Assembly: GCA_038831005.1 (NCBI GenBank)
Contig: JAWBKZ010000003.1
Span: forward strand, 186,001 to 250,000
DNA length: 64,000 nt
Reading direction: 5' to 3'
Source of the DNA: Ignisphaera sp.
GTDB lineage: Archaea > Thermoproteota > Thermoprotei_A > Sulfolobales > Ignisphaeraceae
The notes beneath the pieces were generated by a model. That model was not told where the DNA came from. It saw only the letters and a list, made by a program, of their open reading frames with translations, and ran no database searches. Shown here piece after piece: positions 16,987-26,798 of the stretch; position 1 is the first letter of the stretch, and the number at the start of each line of letters is the position of its first letter. A program made the position numbers and the translations under genes.

Positions 16987-18369
16987 ATGCATCTACTTCT
17001 AACATCATTTTATTTATCAATTCTTACATTCTATCTAGGTGTTCTCATTTATGCTTTACCTATACCCATAACTGGGCTCAAGAGATGGGGCCCTAGATTG
17101 ATAAATGATGCATTCTTTGTAGCCATTCTTTCTACAACCATAGATAGTATCATAAGTTTTGCTGACTACTTAAGACATACGCTAGGAGGTAATTGGACAT
17201 ATTATATACATACAGTTAGAGGTCTGATAATGTATAGAACAACCCTCATAACTGTTTTAAGTATATTGAAAGACTATATATTGAAAGTTATTCCGGGTCT
17301 ATCTAGACTTCTGTCGATAGGTATAAACATCATTACGGCATCACTATATGCGTTACTGCTCATGTACTTCCTCGCCTTACTGGTTTATCATAATATTGGG
17401 GTACTTTCATCGTTAGGTATAACATTAATGGCTATACCATTCAGAATAGCTAGAAGTGCAGGTGCATTCCTTCTATCATTTACACTTGTGCTTTATTTAG
17501 CTTTACCCTTGTATCCGAATTTCGTATCAATTCTGTCTACACCGGTTTCACATTCATTTCTAGATGTCACCATAATATACGGTAATGTTGTTACTGATCT
17601 AGGCTATAGAGTTCTAGAAGGGTATGTGGGTCTTGAAGTAGAGGATAAATATGTGGGTCCAGCAAAACTTGCACCTAATGGACATATGCTTCTAATAGTC
17701 AGTAAAAAGTACTTAGAAAAACCATCAACATTATATTTTGATGCATCTAGTCATAGATTCTATACGAACTTAACAAACGTCATTCTATCAAATCTATGTT
17801 TAGATCGGTCTACATTAAGTATGTGCAGAATAGATGTATCAATTAGAGGATTACTCTACTATAGAAAAGGCATGACTATACATGCGGCGCCTCAACCACA
17901 TTTCCTAGAGATATCAGAAATAGAAAGTAACTCCATCTCTTTTAAGGTTGAGCTTCCATCACATGGAAGTCTCTATCTCTCTATAGTAGATCAATACAAA
18001 ATAGATCTAGTATCTATAAACAATACAATAAGTATAGATGATTTAACAAAATACAAAGCATATAGTTGGATATGGTACAATGTTCCAGGAAATACATACG
18101 TAATTCCACTATCGCCAGGGATCCACACCATATATTTAAGGTTTGAGGTACGTTCTTTAGAGGAACTAGAACCATCTACAGAACATTTGTATCCTATCAA
18201 TATATATGAACTACATCCAAATACCGTAGGCGATATTATGGATATACTTACTTACACCTCATATGTAGAAATCATTTCATCTCTATTATATATCTCGTTA
18301 CTCATGTCAGCATCTTATGGTTTATCGAAACTATTAGGTGGTGTTACAAAACTCAGGTTGATACCATGA
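16987..18369 (+). CDS. Large membrane protein, CedA-like channel candidate
   Basis: 460 residues. The N-terminus (about 4-62) has two helices around ALPIPITGLKRWG, echoing the small protein encoded before it. Three or four further helices follow (about 85-180), then a long beta-rich domain (about 185-420) that is probably outside the cell, and a final membrane helix (about 426-450). Sulfolobus CedA is shorter (about 260 residues), so the extracytoplasmic domain would be an addition. The stop codon overlaps the ATG of a third small membrane protein. Membrane topology is seen; a role in DNA import is inferred from the pairing. Confidence 0.5.
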   Translation: MHLLLTSFYLSILTFYLGVLIYALPIPITGLKRWGPRLINDAFFVAILSTTIDSIISFADYLRHTLGGNWTYYIHTVRGLIMYRTTLITVLSILKDYILKVIPGLSRLLSIGINIITASLYALLLMYFLALLVYHNIGVLSSLGITLMAIPFRIARSAGAFLLSFTLVLYLALPLYPNFVSILSTPVSHSFLDVTIIYGNVVTDLGYRVLEGYVGLEVEDKYVGPAKLAPNGHMLLIVSKKYLEKPSTLYFDASSHRFYTNLTNVILSNLCLDRSTLSMCRIDVSIRGLLYYRKGMTIHAAPQPHFLEISEIESNSISFKVELPSHGSLYLSIVDQYKIDLVSINNTISIDDLTKYKAYSWIWYNVPGNTYVIPLSPGIHTIYLRFEVRSLEELEPSTEHLYPINIYELHPNTVGDIMDILTYTSYVEIISSLLYISLLMSASYGLSKLLGGVTKLRLIP

Positions 18370-18536
18370 TATTAAACGAACTTCGCAACAAAATAATTCT
18401 ATTTAACTTAGTAATGGTGATTTTATTCGCTATAATTATGATTAAACATAACGAAGGTTTCAATCTAGTTAATCTTCTTCTACTATTAGGAGTATCAATA
18501 TCATCTTACGTACTTTTAGAAAAATATAGAAGATGA
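18366..18536 (+). CDS. Small two-helix membrane protein, third gene of the Ced-like cluster
   Basis: 56 residues, overlapping the previous stop as ATGA, so translation is probably coupled. Two hydrophobic segments (about 10-26 and 33-49) are separated by KHNEG; the ends are charged (MILNELRNK and LEKYRR). Sulfolobales Ced clusters include two small two-helix proteins (CedA1 and CedA2); this one could be the second, but it is too short for a firm call. Confidence 0.5.
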   Translation: MILNELRNKIILFNLVMVILFAIIMIKHNEGFNLVNLLLLLGVSISSYVLLEKYRR

Positions 18537-18669
18537 TGATTCGATCTTTTCGTAATGAAGAATGTGCTTCTTAACCATGAACACTTAATAACTAATTTAA
18601 TTTAAGATCTATGTAACGCATAATCGAACTAAAATCTGTAAATCCCCGTATGCACTTGTACTTAAATTA

Positions 18670-18726
18670 GAGTTGATGAATCTACCCGAAATCTGATAGG
18701 TGATGAATTTGCCAAGTTCTGAAACG
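18670..18726 (+). ncRNA. C/D box sRNA (2'-O-methylation guide)
   Basis: All four boxes are present in order: C box TTGATGA (18673-18679), guide ATCTACCCGAAAT, D' box CTGA (18693-18696), C' box GTGATGA (18700-18706), guide ATTTGCCAAGTT, D box CTGA (18719-18722). D' and C' are separated by three bases, which is standard. The D guide is complementary to AACUUGGCAAAU, which resembles a conserved 23S rRNA segment as I remember it; the target is unverified. The rest of the gap 18537-18810 holds no other clear feature. Confidence 0.88.
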
Positions 18727-18810
18727 TATTAGCTGATAACTGAAACAGTTATTATTCTTAGTATATAATAGTGCTACTTGCTGATCGTCAGACAACAAGG
18801 TGCATCATCT

Positions 18811-19101
18811 ATGTCTACTCAAAATGTTAAGAATGTTAAGAAAGAGAAATATATCAACATATTTGTTTTACTTAAAGAGAGTGAACGTCTTAATGACTTG
18901 GTTAGGCTCATAGATAGTTTTTGTATACCTGAGTTATGTAAATACGATATAAAGAAGAGCTTTATAGACAACTTCATCTACATAAAGATATATAACGGTG
19001 ATATACCATTGAAAGACTTCAAGCAAGATGTAGAGAAAGCTCTAGAGAGACTTAAGGACTATATATCATGGATGAAAGTAGAGGTCATTGAAGTCAGATA
19101 A
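18811..19101 (+). CDS. Uncharacterised small protein
   Basis: 96 residues from the ATG at 18811 (a TTG at 18778 is also open). After a polar, Lys/Asn-rich start it has an alpha-beta pattern: YINIFVLLKESERLNDLVRLI, then CIPELCKYDIKKSF, FIYIKIYNGDIPLKDF, and a last helix and strand KALERLKDYISWMKVEVIEV. It may be a small ferredoxin-like fold. Not recognised. Confidence 0.6.
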   Translation: MSTQNVKNVKKEKYINIFVLLKESERLNDLVRLIDSFCIPELCKYDIKKSFIDNFIYIKIYNGDIPLKDFKQDVEKALERLKDYISWMKVEVIEVR

Positions 19102-19407
19102 GCTCTCTGCAGATTCTGTTTCATTACAAGAAAGATTGATGTTCATTTAATCCTTAGTAATTCCATAGAAATCCGTAAATCCTCTATATTCAACTACATA
19201 TCTTGTGCTATCCTTTAGACAATTAAAGTACTAGACCTTAATTCCATAAAGCATACAATAATGTCTCAGGTTCACATCATTCTCTATACTAAATCGTATA
19301 TATGATATTACTCTGAATACAATGATAACGAAAGAAACTGTATAGATCGACATGAAAACCCTATGGATATGAATACCTATTATCTAACATTAGGGTAGCA
19401 ATTATAC
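19102..19407. other. Intergenic stretch with no identifiable gene
   Basis: About 300 bp between a plus-strand gene and the 3' end of a minus-strand gene. Partial C/D-like boxes on the minus strand (AATGATG then CTGA) are only five bases apart, too close for a guide. I see no protein, tRNA or repeat here. Confidence 0.5.
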
Positions 19408-19791
19408 TCAATATTCCTCTAATTCATAGTTTCGTAAGACAATCCTTTTTTCTACACGCTTAGGCCTTAATGATGATGCTATAAAGTTGAATGCTTTTTC
19501 TGGATCTGTATGAGTACCACAACTATATACATCAACCGTGGCAAACGAGTATTCAGGCCAAGTATGTATAGATATGTGACTCTCCAACACAATACCAAAC
19601 ACGCTAACGCCAAACCCTATTTTCCAGGATTTTATATCAAGTAATGTCATGTTACCAACAATTGCTGCTTCTCTCACTAGATTTACGAGATACAATACAT
19701 CATTTAGCTTATCTTCTTCACATTCATAGAGATCTCCTACAATATGTTTCCCATATACTAACACCTTTTTTTCTAGTAATGAGGCCTCCAT
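19408..19791 (-). CDS. SpeD-family pyruvoyl decarboxylase (AdoMet or arginine decarboxylase)
   Basis: 127 residues. The self-cleavage site is [20 protein letters not shown]: the chain is cut before the Ser of ESH, which becomes the pyruvoyl group. [11 protein letters not shown] is the conserved Cys-containing loop. Crenarchaea have two paralogues of this family, one an S-adenosylmethionine decarboxylase for spermidine and one an arginine decarboxylase that makes agmatine; both share this site, and I cannot separate them by eye. Agmatine is also the substrate of TiaS, encoded at 31965-33386. A TATA-like TTTATAAATA lies at about 19829-19838 upstream. Confidence 0.92.
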   Translation of the reverse strand: MEASLLEKKVLVYGKHIVGDLYECEEDKLNDVLYLVNLVREAAIVGNMTLLDIKSWKIGFGVSVFGIVLESHISIHTWPEYSFATVDVYSCGTHTDPEKAFNFIASSLRPKRVEKRIVLRNYELEEY

Positions 19792-20041
19792 TTTAGTTCC
19801 AGAGAGATTTGGTTATGTACTATTTATAAATATTTCTATAATTAATTAATTGACTAGACTAAAAAACCCTATATAAACCTACTAAACAGTTATGTGAGTG
19901 AAAAATCCTCTACCTTAAAAATCGTCATTCATATCTACACACTAGCGCATTGTGTTTAACAACTATTTATCGATTTTGATTGAGATTTAATAATTAGTTA
20001 CTGTGTATTAAGTATTTTGATTAGGAAGGTTTGAATACACT

Positions 20042-20347
20042 ATGAGTAAATACGAACTAATAGATAAGATATCTAAGTATCTTAGCAAAGACATTCTACA
20101 AATTGTCCAAGGTCTTGAAGAAGACGAGAAAAAAGTACTCGACTACTTTCTCCAAAATGTATCCGTAGGTACTATTATCTCTATAAGAGAGCTGAAGGCT
20201 CTGTATAAAGTAGACGATCCTAGATCAGTGATAAGGAAGCTTATAGATAAAGGTCTTATTGAACAAGGTTATGGATGTTATAATTTATCTAAACCATTGC
20301 GTGAAGCATTATTTATGCTTATTGTTTCACCGAGTAAAAAAGCTTAA
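20042..20347 (+). CDS. Small winged-helix protein
   Basis: 101 residues. Helices 1-40 lead into a winged helix: DEKKVLDYFLQN, ISIRELKALYKVDDPRSVIRKL as the recognition helix, and DKGLIEQGYGCYNLS as the wing. The C-terminus is a short helix and basic tail. A DNA-binding regulator is likely; no ligand domain is visible. SD-like AGGAAGG lies upstream of the start. Confidence 0.65.
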   Translation: MSKYELIDKISKYLSKDILQIVQGLEEDEKKVLDYFLQNVSVGTIISIRELKALYKVDDPRSVIRKLIDKGLIEQGYGCYNLSKPLREALFMLIVSPSKKA

Positions 20348-20443
20348 AAGTATTAAGGTGTAGCAACATCTATCTAACAAATTATAGAGTTATTATATAA
20401 TCTAATTTAGAGAAATCGCGTCGCATATAGATTACTGATAGAA

Positions 20444-20749
20444 TCACTGAAACATTCTCGATATCGATCTAATGATGTTATTTAATTCATCCATAACACA
20501 TCTATCGATACATTCTCCATAGCATTTTCTGATCCTCTTGCCATTACCATCTCTACAATTGAGATCACATTCCTTTTCGCATGCCTCGGAATCTATTCCA
20601 AGTATCGTATATCCGTTTAGTCTACGTATATGGAATAACTGCAATAGCCCAGAATTTTTTAACATATCTACTATATCTATGTTTTTAGAATCCAAGATAA
20701 CAAATCCAAAGAGTTTTAATGTGTTCAAAAATCTGGTTAGTTTGTTCAT
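20444..20749 (-). CDS. Small protein with a doubled CX3CX3C motif
   Basis: 101 residues from the ATG at 20749; the GTG at 20758 is also possible. The first half is an alpha-beta segment with FGFVILDSKNID. The second half carries CEKECDLNC and, ten residues later, CYGECIDRC, so six Cys spaced C-x3-C-x3-C twice. Such spacing suggests a helical hairpin with disulfides or a metal site. Family not recognised. SD-like GGTGTG precedes the ATG. Confidence 0.6.
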   Translation of the reverse strand: MNKLTRFLNTLKLFGFVILDSKNIDIVDMLKNSGLLQLFHIRRLNGYTILGIDSEACEKECDLNCRDGNGKRIRKCYGECIDRCVMDELNNIIRSISRMFQ

Positions 20750-20963
20750 AAATTTCACACCATGTACTATATGAGTTAAATTAGTGTGGACACCTTAAGC
20801 CTTCATGCTGTTTCATCTAGGTTCATAGATTAAATCCATACAGCATCAGTAATGACCTTGTAATCTAGACCACATAGTTACCGACATGATTTAATTTAGA
20901 TCTTCGTGTTTATAGTTCTATAACTAATGTTATCCATGGATGTTCTATACGTGTTATCAATGT

Positions 20964-21239
20964 TCATATATTCAATGATTTCGCTATATTGCTATCAGAT
21001 TCCACCCTCAAGATCGAACCTACTTGCACAATCCTTATGTCACTTGTTTCAACATTAATACACATCATTTGCGTAGCTATATCTTTCATAGGTATCCTTG
21101 TAATTCCTTCTATGTTAATTAATTCAATTCCACAGTACTTTTTGTCATGTGTGTTTCTTCCTTCATGATTATATATCTTTATATGAGCACACCTAGATTT
21201 ATAATCAATACATATCTGAGTAGTGACCTCTATATCCAT
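20964..21239 (-). CDS. Uncharacterised small protein
   Basis: 91 residues, probably all beta with short helices: EVTTQICIDYKSRCAHIKIYN, then KKYCGIELINIEGI, then a C-terminal strand pair VQVGSILRVESD. Four Cys are scattered. No signal peptide or membrane segment. It is divergent from the adenosine-specific kinase gene at 21386. No function can be offered. Confidence 0.5.
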   Translation of the reverse strand: MDIEVTTQICIDYKSRCAHIKIYNHEGRNTHDKKYCGIELINIEGITRIPMKDIATQMMCINVETSDIRIVQVGSILRVESDSNIAKSLNI

Positions 21240-21385
21240 ATCTATTACCGTGATATGATGATTTATGCTTATCTATTGAACTGATCTTGATTGTAGTCTA
21301 AACATGAACTACGCTAACAATATATAAGCGTTACAGTAGTAGTTAATAAAACTAGATCATAGGGAATATATAGGGTGTAAGCCAA

Positions 21386-21877
21386 ATGACTCAAATCAAG
21401 CTAGAGGTAGTAGATGTTCCTATACCTTCTGGATGTAATGTGATTATAGGACAGAGCCACTTTATAAAGACTGTCGAAGATATCTACGAAGTTCTTGTAA
21501 CATCTGTTCCTAACATGAGGTTTGGATTAGCTTTTAATGAAGCTAGTGGTAAGAGATTGGTGAGATATGAAGGTAATGAAGAAGAACTTGTTAAGCTTGC
21601 AATAGATGTAGCTAAGAAAATTGGTGCAGGACATGTATTTGTGCTCTACATAAAAAATGCGTGGCCTATAAATATATTGAATGCTCTTAAGAATGTGCAA
21701 GAGGTTGTGAGAATTTATGTTGCTACAGCTAATTCTCTTCAAGTAATTGTGGCTGAAACGAATCAAGGTAGAGGCATCATAGGTGTAGTAGATGGACATC
21801 CACCTTTAGGTATCGAAAATGAGGAAGATAAAAAAGAGCGATATCAATTCTTAAGAAAGATAGGGTACAAAAAATGA
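21386..21877 (+). CDS. Adenosine-specific kinase (DUF355 family)
   Basis: 163 residues, full length. [56 protein letters not shown] and [17 protein letters not shown] are the conserved blocks of this archaeal/bacterial family (a Pyrobaculum member has been studied structurally and named adenosine-specific kinase). A TATA-like AATATATAAG lies at about 21320-21329. The next gene overlaps the stop by 4 bp. Confidence 0.93.
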   Translation: MTQIKLEVVDVPIPSGCNVIIGQSHFIKTVEDIYEVLVTSVPNMRFGLAFNEASGKRLVRYEGNEEELVKLAIDVAKKIGAGHVFVLYIKNAWPINILNALKNVQEVVRIYVATANSLQVIVAETNQGRGIIGVVDGHPPLGIENEEDKKERYQFLRKIGYKK

Positions 21878-22527
21878 GTAAAAATAACAATGATACAATA
21901 GTAATCGAGTACTATAAGCCCTACGATATAGAGATACCGGATGTGTGTATTATAACACTATACAGAAGAGATAACGTAGAAACTGTAGTGCAGTCTAAGG
22001 ACTTCATATCAAGTTTAGTAAGTGACGAAGATCTATTCCTATCATGGCTTACAAGCTTAAGTTCATCAAAACATTATCCCTTAGCAAGAGCTATTGTTAA
22101 GGTTAATGGTATTGGTTATGAAGCTATGTATACATCAATTAGATCTGATAATGTTCTGAATTTTCCATATATATCAAGAGTGAAACGCATACACCTATTT
22201 ACACAACTGAAACCTCAAGAATTTCAATTAGAAATAGGTGAGATAATACTAAAACCTAATCAAAACAGTACATCTATTCTCTCACACGATCTTTCACATG
22301 ATGAACTCTACATGTTCTATAGCCCAATAAGAATATTAAATCAATCAAAAGTAGCTGCATTAGCTATAGAGGTTGATGAAGGTATTTTCTATGTTAAAGT
22401 AGAAGAACTTATATCAAAAAGCATACCATCAAGAAGTAGAAGGAGGTCTACTAAAAGTAGTAAAAAAAGGAAGAGGAAAAGAAGGAAAAAGAAAAAGATA
22501 CGTAGAGTGAAACGCTCTTCAACTTAA
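21874..22527 (+). CDS. Uncharacterised protein with very basic tail
   Basis: 217 residues, overlapping the previous gene by ATGA, so co-translated with it. Residues 1-185 look alpha-beta with no recognised motif. The last 30 residues are nearly all Lys, Arg and Ser (starting [16 protein letters not shown]), suggesting nucleic-acid or ribosome contact. The 3' end overlaps convergent argF by 9 bp. Function unknown. Confidence 0.65.
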   Translation: MSKNNNDTIVIEYYKPYDIEIPDVCIITLYRRDNVETVVQSKDFISSLVSDEDLFLSWLTSLSSSKHYPLARAIVKVNGIGYEAMYTSIRSDNVLNFPYISRVKRIHLFTQLKPQEFQLEIGEIILKPNQNSTSILSHDLSHDELYMFYSPIRILNQSKVAALAIEVDEGIFYVKVEELISKSIPSRSRRRSTKSSKKRKRKRRKKKKIRRVKRSST

Positions 22528-23466
22528 AATACAAGCTAGAACGGCTTTAGCCGTATGTAATCGATTCTCTGCCTGTAACCATACTACAGAATTCTTTGAC
22601 TCTATAACATCATCAGTAACTTCTTCACCTCTATGTGCTGGTAAACAATGCATAAATATGTAATCTTTTTTAGCATGAGAAACAAGTTGTGTATTAACTT
22701 GATAAGGTTTTAGATCTTTAATTCTTTTGTCACGTTCTGATTCTTGACCCATACTAATCCACACATCAGTATATATGACATCAGCATCTTTTACCGCCTC
22801 TATAGGATCTCTAACTATATTTATTTCGGCACCTGTTTCAGTAGCTATTTCATAAGCCATACTCAATATTTCGCTACGTGGTTCATAACCTTTAGGAGAA
22901 GCTATATACAGTTTTCCACCGAGCATTGCTATAGCTAGCATAAAGCTGTGAAGAACGTTATCACTTCCATCTCCTATAAACACTATCTTGAGGTCTACTA
23001 TCTTTCCTTTAGTTTCAATAATAGTCATTACATCAGCTATCGCTTGAAGAGGATGCTCAATATTGCTTAACGCATTTATTACCGGTTTACTAGAATATTC
23101 CGCTAGTTCAACTAGATTTTCATGTTTATAGACCCTAGCCACTATACCATCTACATAACGCTCTAAAACTCTAGCAGTATCTTTTATAGGTTCTCCTCTA
23201 GCTAGTTGAAGTTCTTGAGATGATAGATATAGAGATGTACCTCCAAGTTGATGCATAGCAACCTGCAAACTTACACGCGTACGCGTACTATGTTTCTCGA
23301 ATATCAGTGCTAGTACTTTTCCAGATAGTATAGGGATTATTGCTTCACCTTTGTAGAACCTGTCCTTCAACTCGAAGCTGAGATTTACCAATTTTTCTAA
23401 CTCTACTTTAGAACAATCTGCTATAGATAGAAGATCTCTACCCCTCAAACTATCAACAATGTTCAT
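22519..23466 (-). CDS. argF: Ornithine carbamoyltransferase
   Basis: 315 residues, normal length. The carbamoyl-phosphate site is FEKHSTRTRVSLQ, the ornithine/anabolic signature is MHCLPAHRGEEVTDDVIE, and DVWISMGQE is also typical. It makes citrulline from ornithine and carbamoyl phosphate in arginine synthesis. SD-like GGTGAAACATC immediately precedes the ATG. No other arg gene is in the window. Confidence 0.96.
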   Translation of the reverse strand: MNIVDSLRGRDLLSIADCSKVELEKLVNLSFELKDRFYKGEAIIPILSGKVLALIFEKHSTRTRVSLQVAMHQLGGTSLYLSSQELQLARGEPIKDTARVLERYVDGIVARVYKHENLVELAEYSSKPVINALSNIEHPLQAIADVMTIIETKGKIVDLKIVFIGDGSDNVLHSFMLAIAMLGGKLYIASPKGYEPRSEILSMAYEIATETGAEINIVRDPIEAVKDADVIYTDVWISMGQESERDKRIKDLKPYQVNTQLVSHAKKDYIFMHCLPAHRGEEVTDDVIESKNSVVWLQAENRLHTAKAVLACILS

Positions 23467-23810
23467 GATGTTTCACCAAATAGCATATTGATCCTTCTGG
23501 ATACACAATATTTATACTTTATCACAAAGGCTTTCTACAATGCATATCAACTGTCCACGTTCTACTGAATACTGAGCATTTATCTCGCTCTATTAATCCA
23601 TGAGTTTTTATCTTGAAGCTTTTAGTTACAATTTAAAATTAATAATGTGATTAACAGGCTTGAGTAACCATTATATCATAGAATGTTTTTAAATACTTGA
23701 ACTGTTGTAGGATTGCGCTTGACTCATGAACAGTTATAACCTTGAGGATCAATCTTCTCAGTATATAGTGATTATTGCACATATTAAGTAAGGTCGTAGG
23801 TAATACTCTC
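23467..23810. other. Divergent intergenic region between argF and aspS
   Basis: Holds the argF promoter (ATATTTATACTTTATC at about 23508-23523, read on the minus strand) and, farther right, a TATA-like TTTTTAAATACTT (about 23689-23701). It contains one copy of the 11-mer gtgattaacag (23647-23657) that recurs in two other intergenic regions. A leader of about 80-100 bases before aspS has no recognised structure. Confidence 0.4.
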
Positions 23811-25118
23811 ATGACATCTCGGTATAAGACACACAGATGTGTAGATGTAACTAAAGAACTAGTAGGAAAGGAGATAATCTTAGCTGGATGGGTTCACCAG
23901 ATTAGAGATTTGGGGGGCAAAAAGTTTATTGTACTTAGAGATGGTAGTGGCTATATACAGATAACTATATCGAAAGATTCAGTATCTAGTGATATCCTTG
24001 CATCAATACAAGATCTCACTTTTGAAACTGTGCTACAGGTGAAAGGTACCGTTAAAGAAGATCCTAGGGCTCCTAGAGGTGTAGAGGTAGTACCTATACA
24101 AATAAACATACTGAACAAAGCTATATCCCCTCTACCTCTAGATGTAAGTGGTAAGGTTAAAGCAGATCTAGACACTAGGCTAAGGGAACGTGTACTAGAT
24201 CTCAGAAGAGCTGAGATGCGTGCAATAGTAATGATAATGAATACCGCTATCAGAACTATACGTAACGTACTAATATCTAAAGGTTTCGTAGAAGTATTTA
24301 CACCGAAAATTATAGCTACAGCTACAGAAGGAGGTGCAAATCTGTTTCCAGTCATATACTTTGGGAAAGAAGCTTTTCTAGCTCAAAGTCCACAACTATA
24401 TAAGGAACTACTGGCAGCATCACTTGAACGCGTATTCGAAATAGGGCATGCATGGAGGGCTGAAGAAAGTGATACACCATATCATTTATCAGAGTTCATA
24501 AGTGTTGATATAGAGGCAGCTTTTCTCGATTATAGAGATGTTATGTCAATACTTGAAGAATTAGTTTACACAGTATTCAAATCCGTTGAAAAAGAAAATG
24601 CAGAAGATTTGAAGATCCTTAGGCATAGCTTGCCTGAAGTATCTATTCCTTTCCCTAGAATACCCTACACAGAAGCTCTCGATATATTGAGAAGAAAAGG
24701 ACTGGATATAAAGTTTGGCGACGATCTAGGAACTCCCGAACTAAGGATCCTGTCATCAGAAATAGCGTCTCCACTATACTTTGTAATAGAGTTTCCGACA
24801 AAAACAAGGGCATTCTATACCAAACCAAAAGATAGTGCTCCAGAATTGAGCGAAAGCTTTGACCTCATATGGCAACATCTAGAGCTTGCCTCCGGTAGTT
24901 CCAGAATCCATGTTAGAGAAATGCTTATAGAAGCTCTAAAAAGTAGGGGACTCAATCCCGATAACTTCCAGTACTTCATAAAGTGGTTTGACTATGGAAT
25001 GCCTCCTCATGCCGGTTGGGGACTTGGATTAGCAAGATTCTTATTGTTACTTACAGGTAGAACCAATGTTAAAGAAGTAACGTTATTCCCGAGAGATAAG
25101 AAGAGATTATCTCCGTAG
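23811..25118 (+). CDS. aspS: Aspartyl-tRNA synthetase (archaeal type)
   Basis: 435 residues from the ATG at 23811; a TTG at 23775 would add 12 residues with no family support. N-terminal OB-fold anticodon-binding domain ([19 protein letters not shown]), then class II core: motif 1 around [19 protein letters not shown], motif 2 [10 protein letters not shown], and motif 3 [10 protein letters not shown]. Archaeal enzymes of this type may be non-discriminating (also charging tRNA-Asn); I cannot decide from sequence. Confidence 0.96.
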   Translation: MTSRYKTHRCVDVTKELVGKEIILAGWVHQIRDLGGKKFIVLRDGSGYIQITISKDSVSSDILASIQDLTFETVLQVKGTVKEDPRAPRGVEVVPIQINILNKAISPLPLDVSGKVKADLDTRLRERVLDLRRAEMRAIVMIMNTAIRTIRNVLISKGFVEVFTPKIIATATEGGANLFPVIYFGKEAFLAQSPQLYKELLAASLERVFEIGHAWRAEESDTPYHLSEFISVDIEAAFLDYRDVMSILEELVYTVFKSVEKENAEDLKILRHSLPEVSIPFPRIPYTEALDILRRKGLDIKFGDDLGTPELRILSSEIASPLYFVIEFPTKTRAFYTKPKDSAPELSESFDLIWQHLELASGSSRIHVREMLIEALKSRGLNPDNFQYFIKWFDYGMPPHAGWGLGLARFLLLLTGRTNVKEVTLFPRDKKRLSP

Positions 25119-25127
25119 TACAACAAT

Positions 25128-26312
25128 TTATGTAACTAGTAGAGGATTCGACCTAACTATTTCACGTATAAAAATCGAAGCATAACTTCCTCTATCTAGT
25201 ATGAAACTAATTTTTATCTCATTTCTTTCAGAATCTACACAAATATCTCTAGCATACGCTATGCTTTCTCTAAAATCTCCTCTAGACTCTATTCCTAGCT
25301 CCTTCAATATAAAGTCCTTAGGTTCTATGCCCTCGACATCAAGAACTTCTTCAGCCACCTCCTTGATGCCTGGCTGCTGAATGTTAATCCTACTCCCAAC
25401 TATAGGCATATATCTATAGGTACTATTCATAACACTTAATGTGTTTTCTATACTTCTATTACTTAACATCTCTATCCATAGCTTCGATAGTACCACATTG
25501 AATAGGTATGACTGATATGCCTCAATAAACAATCTGAGGTAGTCCCTAGGTATTGCCTTCTTTATGAATGTTAAAGGATCTTCATATCTGTACCGAAGAT
25601 TACAGAAAGTATATCCTCTTTTGTTGGCAACTAGATATTGTGTAGAAAATGAATATTTACACAGTATCTCAATAAATAAATCCCAATTCTTTTTAACCAA
25701 AAGTTTGCCTAACATATGTGTTATAGGTCTTCTTGATCCGAACCGTTGGTAACCGAAGAAATTTAGAAACCTTCCCCCGTATTTCTTCACAACATCTAGT
25801 CTATCCATAATTACATTTACATTATCTGGATCCACTGACAACTTTATCATAAACTTGTTACCATTGTGTATAACTTCAGTATCGCATTGCCATAGAAATG
25901 CCTCGATATACCTTTCTTTCATTTCTAATCTCAGCTCTTTGACAGGAGCTCTACATCCATACAGTATCACAATTTGGTGTGCTACAGCTTCAGTATCTTT
26001 CAAACCTAGTATTTCAGAAGATCTGCATCTGAGTCTCTTCTTAAGTAATCTACATAGTGTATAGCTATCCACATTGATTTTCTTCACCACATATATGTAT
26101 TTATTGTGACATAAATCAACAGATCCGTAATCTCTACTTAGAACATCTAGACCAATCCCATTAACTATCTCATACACCATAAATCCATATGATCTAGGTA
26201 TCGAAACCTCTATTTCCATATCACTAGCTTCGGGATACGTATATGTGTACATACCTAAAGCTATATCAAGAAAGTGCTTCGACACAAGATGCTTAATCAT
26301 GTGAATCTCCAT
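25128..26312 (-). CDS. truD: tRNA pseudouridine synthase TruD
   Basis: 394 residues. The catalytic motif GLKDTEAVAHQ contains Asp106; NFFGYQRFGSRRPITH is the second TruD signature. The archaeal family modifies tRNA U13. The start overlaps the stop of pth2 (TAATG). Convergent with aspS, 9 bp apart. Confidence 0.93.
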   Translation of the reverse strand: MEIHMIKHLVSKHFLDIALGMYTYTYPEASDMEIEVSIPRSYGFMVYEIVNGIGLDVLSRDYGSVDLCHNKYIYVVKKINVDSYTLCRLLKKRLRCRSSEILGLKDTEAVAHQIVILYGCRAPVKELRLEMKERYIEAFLWQCDTEVIHNGNKFMIKLSVDPDNVNVIMDRLDVVKKYGGRFLNFFGYQRFGSRRPITHMLGKLLVKKNWDLFIEILCKYSFSTQYLVANKRGYTFCNLRYRYEDPLTFIKKAIPRDYLRLFIEAYQSYLFNVVLSKLWIEMLSNRSIENTLSVMNSTYRYMPIVGSRINIQQPGIKEVAEEVLDVEGIEPKDFILKELGIESRGDFRESIAYARDICVDSERNEIKISFILDRGSYASIFIREIVRSNPLLVT

Positions 26313-26686
26313 TAAAGTAGAGGTAGAGATCCTGTAACTCTATCAATAGATTCTGAAGAAGCTGGACCTACACCGAGAGCTGTGACCGTTCCTGGTGGAA
26401 GTTCTGTCAATCCCGCATCAGCTATTAAAGCAGTTACAATACCGTGTTCTTCAGCAAGCTTTTTTATCTTAAGCAATTCATCAATAGAGTTAACCTTTAC
26501 CACAATCTTCTTCTGGCCTTGTGATCTCCATAATTCAACATTTCTACGACATCGAATATCCTCAATACATTTAACAACAGCTTCTACAGCTGCATGTGCA
26601 ACCTGTACTGCTAGCTTCCCTTTACTCATCTTTATATCGGTTCTCACAACAATTACTTGCTTAAATTCTCTATCTACACAACACAT
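26312..26686 (-). CDS. pth2: Peptidyl-tRNA hydrolase, Pth2 type
   Basis: 124 residues from the ATG at 26686 (an upstream in-frame start at 26704 is weaker). [26 protein letters not shown] and [18 protein letters not shown] are the family signatures, with the catalytic Asp in IADAGLTEL. It recycles peptidyl-tRNA. Overlaps truD, so the two are an operon. Confidence 0.96.
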   Translation of the reverse strand: MCCVDREFKQVIVVRTDIKMSKGKLAVQVAHAAVEAVVKCIEDIRCRRNVELWRSQGQKKIVVKVNSIDELLKIKKLAEEHGIVTALIADAGLTELPPGTVTALGVGPASSESIDRVTGSLPLL

Positions 26687-26798
26687 TTTGAGCACCCACA
26701 ACAAAATAGAGGTATAAGTTCAATATTACCTCTAGTCGCCTCTGAAATATAGGGTCTCTTCAGTGAGATAGCGAAATATTACTACATAATTGGTAATC

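Noticed and set aside
21253-21295. A C-box-like ATGATGA followed by CTGA before the adenosine-specific kinase
   Set aside because: The gap between boxes is about 19 bases and no C'/D pair follows.
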